Source: Candidatus Cloacimonas acidaminovorans str. Evry (GTDB lineage: Bacteria; Cloacimonadota; Cloacimonadia; Cloacimonadales; Cloacimonadaceae). Taken from it: a stretch of 64,000 nucleotides of DNA. The stretch covers positions 1,526,654 through 1,590,653 of the forward strand of contig NC_020449.1 in NCBI RefSeq assembly GCF_000146065.2, given 5' to 3'. Below, piece by piece: positions 27,179 through 38,636 of the stretch. The notes under the pieces were generated by a model, which searched no databases, was not told the origin of the DNA, and saw nothing but the letters and a program-made list of their open reading frames with translations. The position numbers and the translations under genes are program-made. Within the stretch, counting starts at the first letter, position 1. Each line of letters begins with the position of its first letter.

Positions 27179-27214
27179 AAGCAGAGGGCTGAGGGCTGAG
27201 AGCGAGGGCAGAGA

Positions 27215-27285
27215 GTCAGGAGTCCTCACTGCCGAAATAACTTTTACGCTACCCTCAAATTTGTTTGGCAGTGAGGGTTAATGAC
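27215..27285. repeat. Palindromic dispersed repeat, copy 2 of 3 (left of DpnII system)
   Basis: GTCAGGAGTCCTCACTGCC pairs with GGCAGTGAGGGTTAATGAC; the centre contains ACCCTCAAATTTG. It is 32 bases upstream of the first methyltransferase gene and in direct orientation to copy 3. Confidence 0.85.
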
Positions 27286-27317
27286 AAGAAAGGGAAAATA
27301 ATTAGGAAGAAGATATT

Positions 27318-28295
27318 ATGGAAGACCAGATATTATCTGAAGTAAACCTTAAGGAATATATGCCTACCACTCAGATGAAATTGTTTAACTTTGATGCAAA
27401 ACCCTTTTTAAAATGGGCAGGTGGTAAAGGACAACTAATTCCCGAACTTGTTGATCGGCTTCCGGATAAATTCAAAAAAAGTATGCATATTCCTGTTTAT
27501 ATTGAACCATTTATTGGAGGTGGTGCATTTTTCTTTTATTTACAATCCTGTTTTCAGATAGATAAATCTTTCATAATAGATATCAACCGTGATTTGATCA
27601 TAACCTATCAAGTTATTAAATATGCTGTAGAGAATTTAATTGCTTTATTATCCGAATTGGATAATAAATATAATAATGCTTCCCAAACTGAGAGAACTAC
27701 TTTGTATTATGATATCAGAAAAAAGTTTAATTATAGTAAAAAGCACCTTGATACCACTTACAACGAATTATGGATAAGACACTCTGCCTATATGATTTTT
27801 CTTAATAGGACTTGTTTTAACGGTTTATATAGAGAGAATAAAAACGGGGAATTTAATGTCCCTCATGGTCGTTATGATAAACCCTCAATATGTCAAGCAG
27901 AAAACCTTTGGGATGCGAATAAAGCACTGTCTAATACAAAAATTCTACAGGGTGACTTTTCCTTGGCTGCAAATTATGTTGAAGAAAACACCTTAATTTA
28001 TTATGATCCTCCCTATAGACCATTAACCAAGACCTCCAATTTCAATTCTTATGCCAAAGAAGGTTTTGCCGATAAAGACCAAATCAGATTAGCTAACTTT
28101 TTTCAGGAAATGGATAGACCTGATGTATATCAGATTTTATCAAACTCCGATCCCAGAGTTACAAATCCCAAGGATGACTTTTTTGATAACCTCTATAAAG
28201 AGTATAAGATAAGCCGAATACAAGCAAAAAGAATGATAAATTCCGATGCCGAAAAAAGAGGTAATATTACTGAAATACTTGTGACGAATTATTGA
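27318..28295 (+). CDS. dpnM: DpnM-type adenine-specific DNA methyltransferase (D12 class, likely GATC)
   Basis: 325 aa. The SAM-binding motif FLKWAGGKGQL is at residues 30-40 and the catalytic DPPY at 230-233, the alpha (D12/Dam) order. IEPFIGGGAFFFYL and FLNRTCFNGLYRENKNGEFNVPHG are typical Dam/DpnM blocks. It would methylate adenine in GATC and protect the host from the nuclease encoded next. GATC specificity is inferred from the family and the neighbouring DpnII-like gene. Confidence 0.93.
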   Translation: MEDQILSEVNLKEYMPTTQMKLFNFDAKPFLKWAGGKGQLIPELVDRLPDKFKKSMHIPVYIEPFIGGGAFFFYLQSCFQIDKSFIIDINRDLIITYQVIKYAVENLIALLSELDNKYNNASQTERTTLYYDIRKKFNYSKKHLDTTYNELWIRHSAYMIFLNRTCFNGLYRENKNGEFNVPHGRYDKPSICQAENLWDANKALSNTKILQGDFSLAANYVEENTLIYYDPPYRPLTKTSNFNSYAKEGFADKDQIRLANFFQEMDRPDVYQILSNSDPRVTNPKDDFFDNLYKEYKISRIQAKRMINSDAEKRGNITEILVTNY

Positions 28296-28383
28296 GGTGA
28301 TGGAGTATGTCTCAGTTCTAAACTAATAAAAATTATGCTTTATATAGTATATATAATGTTTATCATAGATTGGGAGGTTTACC

Positions 28384-29283
28384 TTGAAACAATTATCTGT
28401 ATATAAAAAATTAAAACTGAACAGCCCCGAAAAAGTATTTAACTATCTTATAAATACTATGTTACCTACAATCAATAACTGGTCTTATCTTGTTGACTGG
28501 GAAAAAGTATCCAAGCACATAAAGGATATTGAAATATGCCTAAATACAATGAACTATCTCATAGGCAAAAAGAATATCCACAATGAATTTCAATATCTTC
28601 TGAAAAAACATCCGGAAATTAAGCATATTTTACCTGTTCTTGTTGCTTGCAGAAAAGATAGTATTACCCTGTTAACTTCTAATGATGAAAATGACCTCCA
28701 AGCAAAAGAGTTCAATTTTAAAAACCTTTCTGATGAAGATGCCTTAAATTTTGCTGACAGAGCTGGTTTATTACAGTTATTAAGTTCAAACAAAATAAAG
28801 AACTTGGTTGATTATGTTTTCGGAATTGAAGTAGGATTGGATTCCAATGCCCGCAAAAATAGAGCAGGAAAAGCAATGGAACAATTAATGAATAATCATA
28901 TTAAAAGGATTTGTGAAAAAAACAACCTTGAATATTTAGCATCTGCTAACAAGTCAAAAGTAGAAAAACACTGGGGAATTGACCTTCCTGTAGATAAAAC
29001 AAATCGTAAAGTTGACTTCATAATAAAAAAAGACCGTCAGTTATTTTTATGTGAAGTCAATTTCTACAACGTTGTCGGTTCAAAATTAAAATCAACAGCA
29101 GGTGAATATAAAAATATCTATAACTTTTGGAAAAGTCATAACCTACAATTTATATGGATAACTGATGGTTGGGGTTGGAAAACAACGCAAAGACCCTTGC
29201 AAGAAGCATTTAATGAGCTTGATTATATCCTGAATATAAAAATGGTTTTGGATGGTGTTTTAGAATATATCCTTACTAATTGA
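28384..29283 (+). CDS. dpnB: DpnII-type restriction endonuclease (likely GATC)
   Basis: 299 aa from TTG 28384, with GGGAGG six bases upstream. The protein carries the DpnII/MboI C-terminal hallmark: KHWGIDLPVDKTNRKVDFII, LFLCEVNFYNVVGSKLKSTA (the acidic residues and the E-x-N supply a PD-(D/E)xK-like site), then FIWITDGWGW. It is predicted to cut unmethylated GATC. The 88-base gap after dpnM is AT-rich and may hold a weak promoter. The gene ends at the start of the second methyltransferase. Confidence 0.92.
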   Translation: MKQLSVYKKLKLNSPEKVFNYLINTMLPTINNWSYLVDWEKVSKHIKDIEICLNTMNYLIGKKNIHNEFQYLLKKHPEIKHILPVLVACRKDSITLLTSNDENDLQAKEFNFKNLSDEDALNFADRAGLLQLLSSNKIKNLVDYVFGIEVGLDSNARKNRAGKAMEQLMNNHIKRICEKNNLEYLASANKSKVEKHWGIDLPVDKTNRKVDFIIKKDRQLFLCEVNFYNVVGSKLKSTAGEYKNIYNFWKSHNLQFIWITDGWGWKTTQRPLQEAFNELDYILNIKMVLDGVLEYILTN

Positions 29284-29285
29284 TT

Positions 29286-30071
29286 ATGAGCTATAGTAAA
29301 TATTTTTCTGCTGAAGGTTTCTGCTTATATTGGGGAAATTGTATGGAAATTTTAAAAGAACTTGAACCCAACTCAATAGATATGATTTTTGCCGATCCTC
29401 CCTACTTTTTATCGGATGGAACCATAACTTGTAAAAGCGGAAAAATGGTAAGTGTGAAAAAGGGTGACTGGGATTTGCTTGATGAATTTAATAACAAATC
29501 AGAATTCCACCATAAATGGATTTCTGTATGTAGACAAATATTAAAACCATCAGGAACTATTTGGATTAGCGGAACCTACCATTCAATTTATCAATGTGGT
29601 TATGAGTTACAAAAACAAGGGTTTAGAATTATTAATGATATTTGCTGGTTCAAACCTAATGCAGCTCCAAACCTTACCAGAAAATGTTTTACTGCTTCTC
29701 ACGAAACAATTCTTTGGGCAATTAAAGACCCCTTACAGAAACAAAAATATCATTATGAGCTAATGAAAAATACTGACTGGATGGGAGATATTATCAATAA
29801 GAAAGGTAAACAAATGAGAAGTGTTTGGTGTATTCCAACTACACCTGCAAGGGAAAAAATACACGGAAAACATCCAACTCAAAAGCCCATAGCATTATTG
29901 GAAAGAATCATTTTATCTTCTACCGATGAAGGGGACCTTGTTCTCGATCCCTTTAATGGAAGCGGTACTACCGGTGTTGTTGCTAAAAAATATCATAGAA
30001 ATTATATAGGAATAGATATCAATATTGATTATTTGAAATTGACCATTGAAAGGATAAAAGATACTCTTTAA
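29286..30071 (+). CDS. dpnA: DpnA-type adenine-specific DNA methyltransferase (beta class)
   Basis: 261 aa from ATG 29286, three bases past the nuclease stop. DPPY is at 37-40 (MIFADPPYFL) and the SAM motif DPFNGSGTTGVV is near the C terminus, the beta-class order. The HGKHPTQKP motif is also present. In the pneumococcal DpnII system the second methyltransferase can methylate single-stranded GATC DNA during natural transformation. The same M-R-M gene set here implies a complete DpnII system. Confidence 0.92.
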   Translation: MSYSKYFSAEGFCLYWGNCMEILKELEPNSIDMIFADPPYFLSDGTITCKSGKMVSVKKGDWDLLDEFNNKSEFHHKWISVCRQILKPSGTIWISGTYHSIYQCGYELQKQGFRIINDICWFKPNAAPNLTRKCFTASHETILWAIKDPLQKQKYHYELMKNTDWMGDIINKKGKQMRSVWCIPTTPAREKIHGKHPTQKPIALLERIILSSTDEGDLVLDPFNGSGTTGVVAKKYHRNYIGIDINIDYLKLTIERIKDTL

Positions 30072-30112
30072 CCTTGTGGAAACTTTGAAGTTATATTTAT
30101 AATTCAATTTAA

Positions 30113-30178
30113 GAGTCGTCACTGCCGAAATAGCTTTTAAGGTACCCTCAAATTTGTTTTGTAGTGAGGACTCGTGAG
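30113..30178. repeat. Palindromic dispersed repeat, copy 3 of 3 (right of DpnII system)
   Basis: GAGTCGTCACTGCCGAAATA pairs with a slightly decayed right arm (TAGTGAGGACTCGTGAG) around TACCCTCAAATTTG. It is 41 bases after the dpnA stop and in the same orientation as copy 2. Confidence 0.85.
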
Positions 30179-30306
30179 CGGAAGAGATATTAGATAATTT
30201 TTTTATAGATAAATCATAAATGTTTTCCTCTTAACCGATTTTTAGCTTCCGGATAACCCTTTTCGGAATCAGAATATGAGATTTAGAATGGGGGTTTATT
30301 TCTCTT

Positions 30307-30457
30307 TTTCCGAGGGGCTTACGCCACCATCGCTATATAAGTGTCGCCCTAAGGGGCTTTCTGGGAATATAAAAGGAAAAAAGAAAAAAACTCGGGGCTT
30401 ACTTTTCCCGAGGGGCTTACGCCACCATCGCTATCATTGTATCGCCCTCCGGGCTTA
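30307..30457. repeat. Two inverted copies of the CGAGGGGC...GCCC element
   Basis: CGAGGGGCTTACGCCACC, ATCGCTAT and TCGCCC(T/C)... occur twice, in inverse orientation to the copies at 20062-20452. Both ends of the 20.7-30.1 kb gene block therefore carry the same repeat in opposite orientation. Confidence 0.8.
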
Positions 30458-30687
30458 TTAGCAGAGGGCAGAGAGCAAAGGGAATCTAAACCCTATAAAC
30501 TTTCTAAACTTTCTAAACCTTCTCAACCCTCTAAACTTCCACATAAAGGACATCTTTTTTTTCATTTTGCTCATGACACAAGCATATATTTGCTACAACC
30601 TTTTTGTCAAGATACATTGAGTCCCCTTAAAGACCCAATTGGTTGAACACTCCCTTTTTTTTATGTATGTTCAATATAGAATGTATA

Positions 30688-31266
30688 TTATTGCTTTACG
30701 AAGGGAATAGCGGTTCCCAGGATATTAATTGTAAAATAGCGGGCGGAGGCAATTTCTCTATTGTAAAAGAGATATCCCTCTTTTTTGGCACCGGGTAAAA
30801 GTTCTGCCGAGCTAAATGCATTATTTACCAGTTCATAATACATTTCCTGTTCTTTATTTCTGTCTGTGATACCGAATTCTGTTGTGGGAGAAAAAGGGTC
30901 ACTGAATTCCTTCAACATCATTCTGCGTTCCAGATCAGAGAGAATGTAATCTACGGGAACGGGATCATATTGTTTTTCATTGCAAAGAATGCTGAATGAG
31001 CTTTCCTGCAGTTTAATTTTTTGTCTGGAATTATTTTTTATACTGATAAAGATGGGGAAGAAACGGTTATTGATTTCCTGATAACTTCCAGGGTAGCTTT
31101 GGGGTTTAACGATAATCAATAATGTATCCGTACGAATAACAGCATAATTATTTTCGCTAACGACTCCTTCCCCGGGAACAAACTGGCTTACAGAACAAGC
31201 GGACAGCAGAAATAAAATTCCTGCTGTCAGCATCATTCTGCAATGTTTATTCGTTATCCTCTTCAT
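30688..31266 (-). CDS. Lipoprotein of unknown function
   Basis: 192 aa from ATG 31266, which gives MKRITNKHCRMMLTAGILFL and a lipobox (LLSAC). The start overlaps the gyrA 3' end by 20 bases. A beta-rich domain follows (YAVIRTDTLLIIVKPQSYPG, FFPIFISIKNNSRQKIKLQE), an immunoglobulin-like pattern seen in small envelope lipoproteins. No family was recognised. It is probably co-transcribed with gyrA. Confidence 0.65.
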   Translation of the reverse strand: MKRITNKHCRMMLTAGILFLLSACSVSQFVPGEGVVSENNYAVIRTDTLLIIVKPQSYPGSYQEINNRFFPIFISIKNNSRQKIKLQESSFSILCNEKQYDPVPVDYILSDLERRMMLKEFSDPFSPTTEFGITDRNKEQEMYYELVNNAFSSAELLPGAKKEGYLFYNREIASARYFTINILGTAIPFVKQ

Positions 31267-33871
31267 TTTCAAGGTCTTCTTCCGATTCATCCATTTCTTC
31301 AATTTCTTCTTCATCTTCTTCAGCGAATTCTTCATCTTCCCCATCTGCAAATTCTTCCAGGTTAGAAGCTGGTTTTGCCTTCAAGGTTTCCACTTCTTTA
31401 TCCAGGGATTCCTCATCCGGTTCTGAATGAACAAGAGATATATCGCGCACTACATCATTGGGAGCAAGGTTTATCAAACGCACTCCCAAAGTATTTCTTC
31501 CCACCACGGAAATTTCGGAAACGCGTTGTCGGATAATCATTCCGCCTTGAGTGATAATCATTAAATCGTCATCATCCCGCACCAGCATCAAAGCAGCCAA
31601 ATAACCGTTTCGTTCATTTGTCTTCAGGGTTATAACACCCATAGAACCTCTTCTGGTAACAGAATAACTGGAAATAGGACTTCGTTTGCCATAACCCTTT
31701 TCACTAATAGCTAAAATAGTGGAGGAATTGGGTTTACCGTTTTCCAATTGATCCTGAGCAGTGGCAATAGTCATAGATATTACATAATCTCCATTGCGCA
31801 AACGAATTCCTTTCACACCTTGGGAAAAACGACGCATAGAACGGATTTCGCTTTCACTGAAACGATTGCATTTTCCATCATGAGTAGCCAGAAGAATATC
31901 ATCTCCCGCTTCACAAATTCTGGCATCAATCAATTCATCGCCTTCTCTCAGTTTGATAGCTTTAATACCGATGGAGCGAGGATGCGAAAAAGCGGTTAAA
32001 GGTGTTTTTTTAACCAGACCGTTACGCGTGCACATCACGATATTTTGTTCGGGATGGAAATCCTTCAAAGTTACAAAAGCTTTAATTCTATCTCCTTCAG
32101 CAAGTTTTACCAAATTCACAATGGCTTTTCCTCTAGCTGTTCTACTTGCTTCCGGAATTTCAAAAACCTTTAGCCAGTAACACATTCCATGATCGGTAAA
32201 AAGCAAGATATAGGAATGAGTGCTGGCAACGAAGAGGTATTGAATAAAGTCCTCTTCTTTCAGATTGGAAGCGCTTAAACCCTTTCCTCCTCTGGCTTGA
32301 ACTTTATAGGTATCAACAGGTAAGCGTTTTACATAGCCATCATGAGTGATAGTAACAACCACCATTTCATCCGCAATCAGGTCTTCCATATTGAAACTTC
32401 CAGCCGGAGCAGGGATAATTGTAGTTAACCTTTTATCAGCAAATTTATCTCTAATTTCAGCTGTTTCTTCCTTAATTAAATTCATTCTAAGTTCTTTATG
32501 TTCAACAAGTTCGGTAAGACGAGCAATAATAATCAACAATTCCTGATATTCCGTTTCAATTTTATCGCGTTCCAAACCGGTTAAGCGTTGGAGACGCATA
32601 TCCAGAATAGCTTTTGCCTGAATTTCGCTTAAGCCAAATTTCTCCTGTAAACCGACGCTGGCATCATTTGGTGTTTGTGAAGCACGGATTAGAGCAATAA
32701 CCTCATCCAGATTATCCAGAGCTATTTTCAAGCCCTCTAAAATGTGCAATCGTTCTTTGGCATTGCGCAGGTCAAATTGAGTGCGGCGTAAAACAACTTC
32801 GTGCCGAAAATCAATGAAATTCTGCAGCATTTCTTTCATATTCACAACTTGCGGAACACCATCTATCAGACAGAGATTAATTACGCCAAAAGTGGATTGC
32901 AGCTGTGTATATTTATAAAGCAAATTACGCACTACTTGAGCATCATGATTGCGTTTTACCTGAATTACAATGCGCATTCCATCGCGTCCGGATTCATCCC
33001 GAATATCGCTAATGCCTTCAATTTTTTTGTCTTTCACCAGCTCCACCATTCGTTCTATAAGCTGACTTGTAGAAAGCTGATAGGGAATGGAACGAATTAT
33101 AATCTGTTCTATATCATTGGGTAGGGTTTCAATTTCAGTTTCACCCCGCATAATAATTTTGCCTCTACCCGTTTCAAAATATTCTCTTATTCCCTCAGTT
33201 CCCAAAATAAAACCACCAGTTGGAAAATCGGGTCCCTTAATATATTCCAGCAAGTCCAATGGTTGCAAATCGGGATTATCAATCAGAGCAATAATGGCAT
33301 CACAGACCTCACCTATATTATGGGGTGGCATATTGGTTGCCATTCCAACAGCGATTCCGGAAGAACCGTTTACCAGTAAATTGGGAAACCGCGCAGGAAA
33401 AACAGTAGGTTCTTGACGGGTTTCATCGTAGTTGCTTCTAAATTCAACGGTATCCTTCTCCAGTTCGGTAAGCATTTCCATTGTTATTTTTTGCAGGCGT
33501 GCTTCTGTATATCGCATTGCTGCAGGCGGATCACCATCTATGGAACCGAAATTTCCCTGACCTTCAATTAACGGATAACGCATTATCCAGGGCTGTGCCA
33601 AACGCACTAAAGTAGGATATACAACTTGTTCTCCGTGAGGATGATAGTTACCACTTGTGTCCCCGGCAATTTTTGCACATTTACGAAAGTGACTTCCGGG
33701 AGTTAAATTAAGTTCATGCATCGCATAGATTATTCGGCGTTGAGAGGGTTTCAAGCCATCCCTAATATCGGGTAAGGCGCGTGAAACAATCACACTCATA
33801 GAATAATCAAGGTATGCTTGTTTTAGTTGTTCTTCTATTTGAACAGGAATAATATTGGTTGTTTCAGACAT
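31247..33871 (-). CDS. gyrA: DNA gyrase subunit A
   Basis: 874 aa. The breakage-reunion domain starts LDYSMSVIVSRALPDIRDGL and carries the catalytic Tyr121 in AAMRYTEARL. The gyrase-specific wrapping-domain box is QARGGKG, which separates it from topoisomerase IV. A strongly acidic tail ends the protein. In the quinolone region the sequence is HPHGEQVVYP: positions equivalent to E. coli Ser83 and Asp87 are Gln82 and Pro86. It lies 13 bases after gyrB, forming a gyrBA operon. Confidence 0.97.
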   Translation of the reverse strand: MSETTNIIPVQIEEQLKQAYLDYSMSVIVSRALPDIRDGLKPSQRRIIYAMHELNLTPGSHFRKCAKIAGDTSGNYHPHGEQVVYPTLVRLAQPWIMRYPLIEGQGNFGSIDGDPPAAMRYTEARLQKITMEMLTELEKDTVEFRSNYDETRQEPTVFPARFPNLLVNGSSGIAVGMATNMPPHNIGEVCDAIIALIDNPDLQPLDLLEYIKGPDFPTGGFILGTEGIREYFETGRGKIIMRGETEIETLPNDIEQIIIRSIPYQLSTSQLIERMVELVKDKKIEGISDIRDESGRDGMRIVIQVKRNHDAQVVRNLLYKYTQLQSTFGVINLCLIDGVPQVVNMKEMLQNFIDFRHEVVLRRTQFDLRNAKERLHILEGLKIALDNLDEVIALIRASQTPNDASVGLQEKFGLSEIQAKAILDMRLQRLTGLERDKIETEYQELLIIIARLTELVEHKELRMNLIKEETAEIRDKFADKRLTTIIPAPAGSFNMEDLIADEMVVVTITHDGYVKRLPVDTYKVQARGGKGLSASNLKEEDFIQYLFVASTHSYILLFTDHGMCYWLKVFEIPEASRTARGKAIVNLVKLAEGDRIKAFVTLKDFHPEQNIVMCTRNGLVKKTPLTAFSHPRSIGIKAIKLREGDELIDARICEAGDDILLATHDGKCNRFSESEIRSMRRFSQGVKGIRLRNGDYVISMTIATAQDQLENGKPNSSTILAISEKGYGKRSPISSYSVTRRGSMGVITLKTNERNGYLAALMLVRDDDDLMIITQGGMIIRQRVSEISVVGRNTLGVRLINLAPNDVVRDISLVHSEPDEESLDKEVETLKAKPASNLEEFADGEDEEFAEEDEEEIEEMDESEEDLENEEDNE

Positions 33872-33884
33872 CTATTTTTGCTCC

Positions 33885-35786
<1,902 letters not shown>

Positions 35787-36082
35787 CTATTGTCTCCTAT
35801 AATTTTATGAATAAAGCTAAGGATTTTTTTCCAGATAAATGAATCTCACTGGATTTTGAATCCTTAATTTGTTGCCACAGTAAATGATATAGTGTTATTG
35901 TCAAGCACTTTCTTTGTCTATTTTCTGTTTATAATCCTTTATCTTGCAATATGTTATAAAACCCGTTTTTTTTGTTTTTGGGAGGGCATTAAAATTCCCT
36001 TTTTTCCCGCTCCTTTTTTCTCCCTTTCAGGTTAATATGCTGTCATTGTGAAAGTTGCTTTTTTTCCATAATAGCATTACCT

Positions 36083-36146
36083 AATCATTGCTTACCCATT
36101 ACGGATGGGATTAGCAATGGGTAAGCAATGGGTAAGCAATGCTCCT
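36083..36146. repeat. Hairpin with tandem words
   Basis: CATTGCTTACCCATT pairs with AATGGGTAAGCAATG (15 bp), and the right arm is followed at once by a second GGGTAAGCAATG. An inner stem CCCAT/ATGGG is also possible. Confidence 0.75.
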
Positions 36147-36298
36147 AAGGAAGAATATATAACTTCAATAAAGAGTGACGATTATAGGCATTCTGCTATA
36201 ACCTTTAATTTTTATCCCCAATAATGCGGTTGAATAAAAATGGGGCGGCAACTTCCTATTTGCCAAAGAAACTGAAGATTTCTAAAGGGATTTTTACC

Positions 36299-36500
36299 AC
36301 CGGGTTAAAACCCGTTGTTAGTATCTGTCGTTCCTACGGAACTTTTTCTTAACAAAAGAGATAAGTTGTTCACTTTTCGCCGGGTTCAAACCCGTCGTTA
36401 ATATCTGTCGTTCCTGCGGAACTCATTCTTAATAAGAGAGATAAGTTATGTCCTTTACGCTTTTCGCCGGGTTCAAATCTTTCCATAATATCTATCGTTC
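36299..36500. repeat. 80-87-bp tandem repeat with CCGGGTT-AAACCCG hairpin
   Basis: Three units begin at about 36299, 36378 and 36465 with CCGGGTTMAAACCCG (the third decayed), followed by TATCTGTCGTTCCT, CGGAACT and AGAGATAAGTT. The same hairpin word starts the core of the repeat at 16421. Confidence 0.8.
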
Positions 36501-36970
36501 TAATGTCATTCCTGCGAAATCAGGAATCCAGATATTTTTAAACTATATAACTGAATTTTCAATAGGGAATTAATCTAATTTGCTTTCTACGAAATTTTTA
36601 CTACAATATGTGCTTAACGAATGGAGAAATGATATTAACAATTATTTCTATTGCATTATTGGGTTTTAAGGAAAGGTTTATGCTCTCCACGCTATCATTG
36701 TATTGCTCTTGGAAACTATAAAAATGTTAAACTTTTAATCTTTTTCGTCCCTATCTCTTATTCTTATCTCTATATTGATGTTACGATTACCTTTTGGGAG
36801 ATATTCATCTATTATTGTTCCTGTTGGGTGAAAAGGATTATAAGATTTAGATAACTTATATAACTTTATCAAGCCGTATCCTATAAGAATAATTAGAATT
36901 ATGAACACCATTTTTTGTTTACCTCTAATTTACAATATATTTATTCCTTACCGCCTAACAACTACAAAAT

Positions 36971-36990
36971 GAACGACGCGAATGTCGTTC
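36971..36990 (-). terminator. Possible terminator hairpin after the YgiQ-type gene
   Basis: GAACGAC-GCGAAT-GTCGTTC forms a 7-bp stem directly at the stop codon, followed on the minus strand by ATTTTG. The T tract is short, so function is uncertain. Confidence 0.35.
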
Positions 36991-38633
36991 TACTGGTTAA
37001 TAATCAGTTCCTTTTGCCTGCGTATTTCAGAGGGTTTAGGAATATGAATCGGCTTTCCTGTTTCATAATCTAAACCGGTATAATACATACAAGTGGAAAT
37101 TGTCATAGGCGTAGGGGTAAATTCTTGCACCTGTTCTACCTTTAATTTATTTTTTCTTAGCCAATTACGAAGTTCAAAAGCATCTTCCATAGTAGTTCCT
37201 GGATGACCAATTATCAGGTAAGGAATAATTTGGCTTTTTAGTCCCGCTTTATTAGTGTAAAAATAAAACTTTTTACAAAACTTTTCAAAGACCTCAATCT
37301 GCGGTTTATTCATCAAGCGTAAAACACTAGAAACAGAATGCTCCGGCGCAAGTTTTAAACGCCCTCCCGTATATTTAGTAGCAAGGGCTTCAATATAGTT
37401 ATCATCATTTACTGCCATATCATAGCGAATTCCGGAGGCAATAAATAAATGTTTGATACGGGGTAAATTCCCTATTTTAGCAAGGATTTCCAACTGAACC
37501 GAATGATTTATTTGCAAATTGGGACAAATATCTGGAACCAGACAGGAATTTCTTTTACAGGTCTCAGGAAAATCCAAACCGCAAAATGAAGCATACATAT
37601 TTGCAGTTGGACCACCTACATCGGAAATTGTGCCGGTATGTTTTTGTGCTTCTTTCAGCAGAGAGGTCTCCGATCTGGATTGAATATTGCGTCCTTGATG
37701 ACAGGCAATAGCACAAAAATTGCAACCACCATAACATCCGCGATGAGAAGTAATAGAATCCTTAATTTGTTCATAAGCAGGAATTTTGTGCCCTGCATAA
37801 ACAGGATGCGGTTGATATGCAAAAGGCAAAGCATAAATGCTATCCATTTCCTTTGTAGTTAATGGTTTTGCCGGTGGATTATGTTTCAGCCAGCGTCCTG
37901 CATTTTTTTGAAAGATAGTTTTTGTTCTATAATTATCCTCAAATTGTCTGGTCATTTGATAAAAGGTCTCTTTAGCGGAACACTTCTCTGCTTCCGGCAA
38001 AATAATATCCTCCTTTGCCGGAAAAGTAGAAGAAAAAACAACAGTGGAAGGCAAATTTTGAATACTGCTTACAGGAACTCCTTTTTGCAATAAAATCGCC
38101 AGATCCGTTACAGGTCTCTCCCCCATTCCGTAAATTAAAATATCCCCTTTGCTATCTGCCAAAATGCTATTGCGAACTTTATCCTGCCAAAAATCATAAT
38201 GAGCAATCCGACGCAAGGATGATTCTATGCCTCCAATAACAATTGGCACACCCTTAAAAAGACGCTTTATGATATTGGTATAGATAATGATAGCTCTGTC
38301 AGGACGCTTTCCGGAAATTCCATCAGGACTGTAAGCATCGTCATTACGCAGTTTTCTCTGGGCTGTGTAATGATTTACCATAGAATCCATATTGCCTGCA
38401 GTAATGCCAAAAAAGAGACGCGGTTTTCCTAAAACGGTGAAAGAGGAATCATTTCTCCAATCCGGTTGAGGAATAATTCCAACTCTAAAACCGGCTGCTT
38501 CTAAAGTGCGTCCGATAATTGCTGCAGCAAAAGAAGGGTGGTCTATATAGGCATCTCCACTGATAAGAATGATGTCTAAATAATCCCAATCCCTCTCTTT
38601 CAGGTCCGATTGGTTAACTGGAAGAAAAGGCAT
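36990..38633 (-). CDS. YgiQ-family radical SAM protein
   Basis: 547 aa. The N-terminal domain (GDAYIDHPSFAAAIIGRTLE, GFRVGIIPQPDW, GGIESSLRRIAHYDFW) is typical of YgiQ. The radical SAM cluster is C-x3-C-x2-C in RGCYGGCNFCAIACHQGR. It lacks the extra C-terminal region of the E. coli protein (about 740 aa). Function is unknown in all organisms to my knowledge. Its start follows the terminator of the cold-shock gene by only 4 bases and has no clear Shine-Dalgarno sequence. Confidence 0.93.
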   Translation of the reverse strand: MPFLPVNQSDLKERDWDYLDIILISGDAYIDHPSFAAAIIGRTLEAAGFRVGIIPQPDWRNDSSFTVLGKPRLFFGITAGNMDSMVNHYTAQRKLRNDDAYSPDGISGKRPDRAIIIYTNIIKRLFKGVPIVIGGIESSLRRIAHYDFWQDKVRNSILADSKGDILIYGMGERPVTDLAILLQKGVPVSSIQNLPSTVVFSSTFPAKEDIILPEAEKCSAKETFYQMTRQFEDNYRTKTIFQKNAGRWLKHNPPAKPLTTKEMDSIYALPFAYQPHPVYAGHKIPAYEQIKDSITSHRGCYGGCNFCAIACHQGRNIQSRSETSLLKEAQKHTGTISDVGGPTANMYASFCGLDFPETCKRNSCLVPDICPNLQINHSVQLEILAKIGNLPRIKHLFIASGIRYDMAVNDDNYIEALATKYTGGRLKLAPEHSVSSVLRLMNKPQIEVFEKFCKKFYFYTNKAGLKSQIIPYLIIGHPGTTMEDAFELRNWLRKNKLKVEQVQEFTPTPMTISTCMYYTGLDYETGKPIHIPKPSEIRRQKELIINQ

Positions 38634-38636
38634 CGC

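Larger units (their letters stand above)
30072..30687. other. Intergenic region with palindrome and inverted repeat copies
   Basis: Contains palindrome copy 3 (30113-30178), two inverted copies of the CGAGGGGC...GCCC element (30307-30457), a CTTTCTAAA tandem run (about 30495-30540) and AT-rich DNA. Frames here are repeat-derived. Confidence 0.75.

Noticed and set aside
27318-30071. GATC depletion as a sign of long DpnII residence
   Set aside because: GATC sites are easily found in many genes of the window; a count against expectation would be needed.
36465-36500. GGGTTCAAATC considered as a tRNA T-arm
   Set aside because: No acceptor or anticodon stem around it; it is a decayed copy of the tandem hairpin repeat.
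36651-36854. 67-codon frame
   Set aside because: Starts in a decayed dispersed repeat, no ribosome site, low-complexity end.
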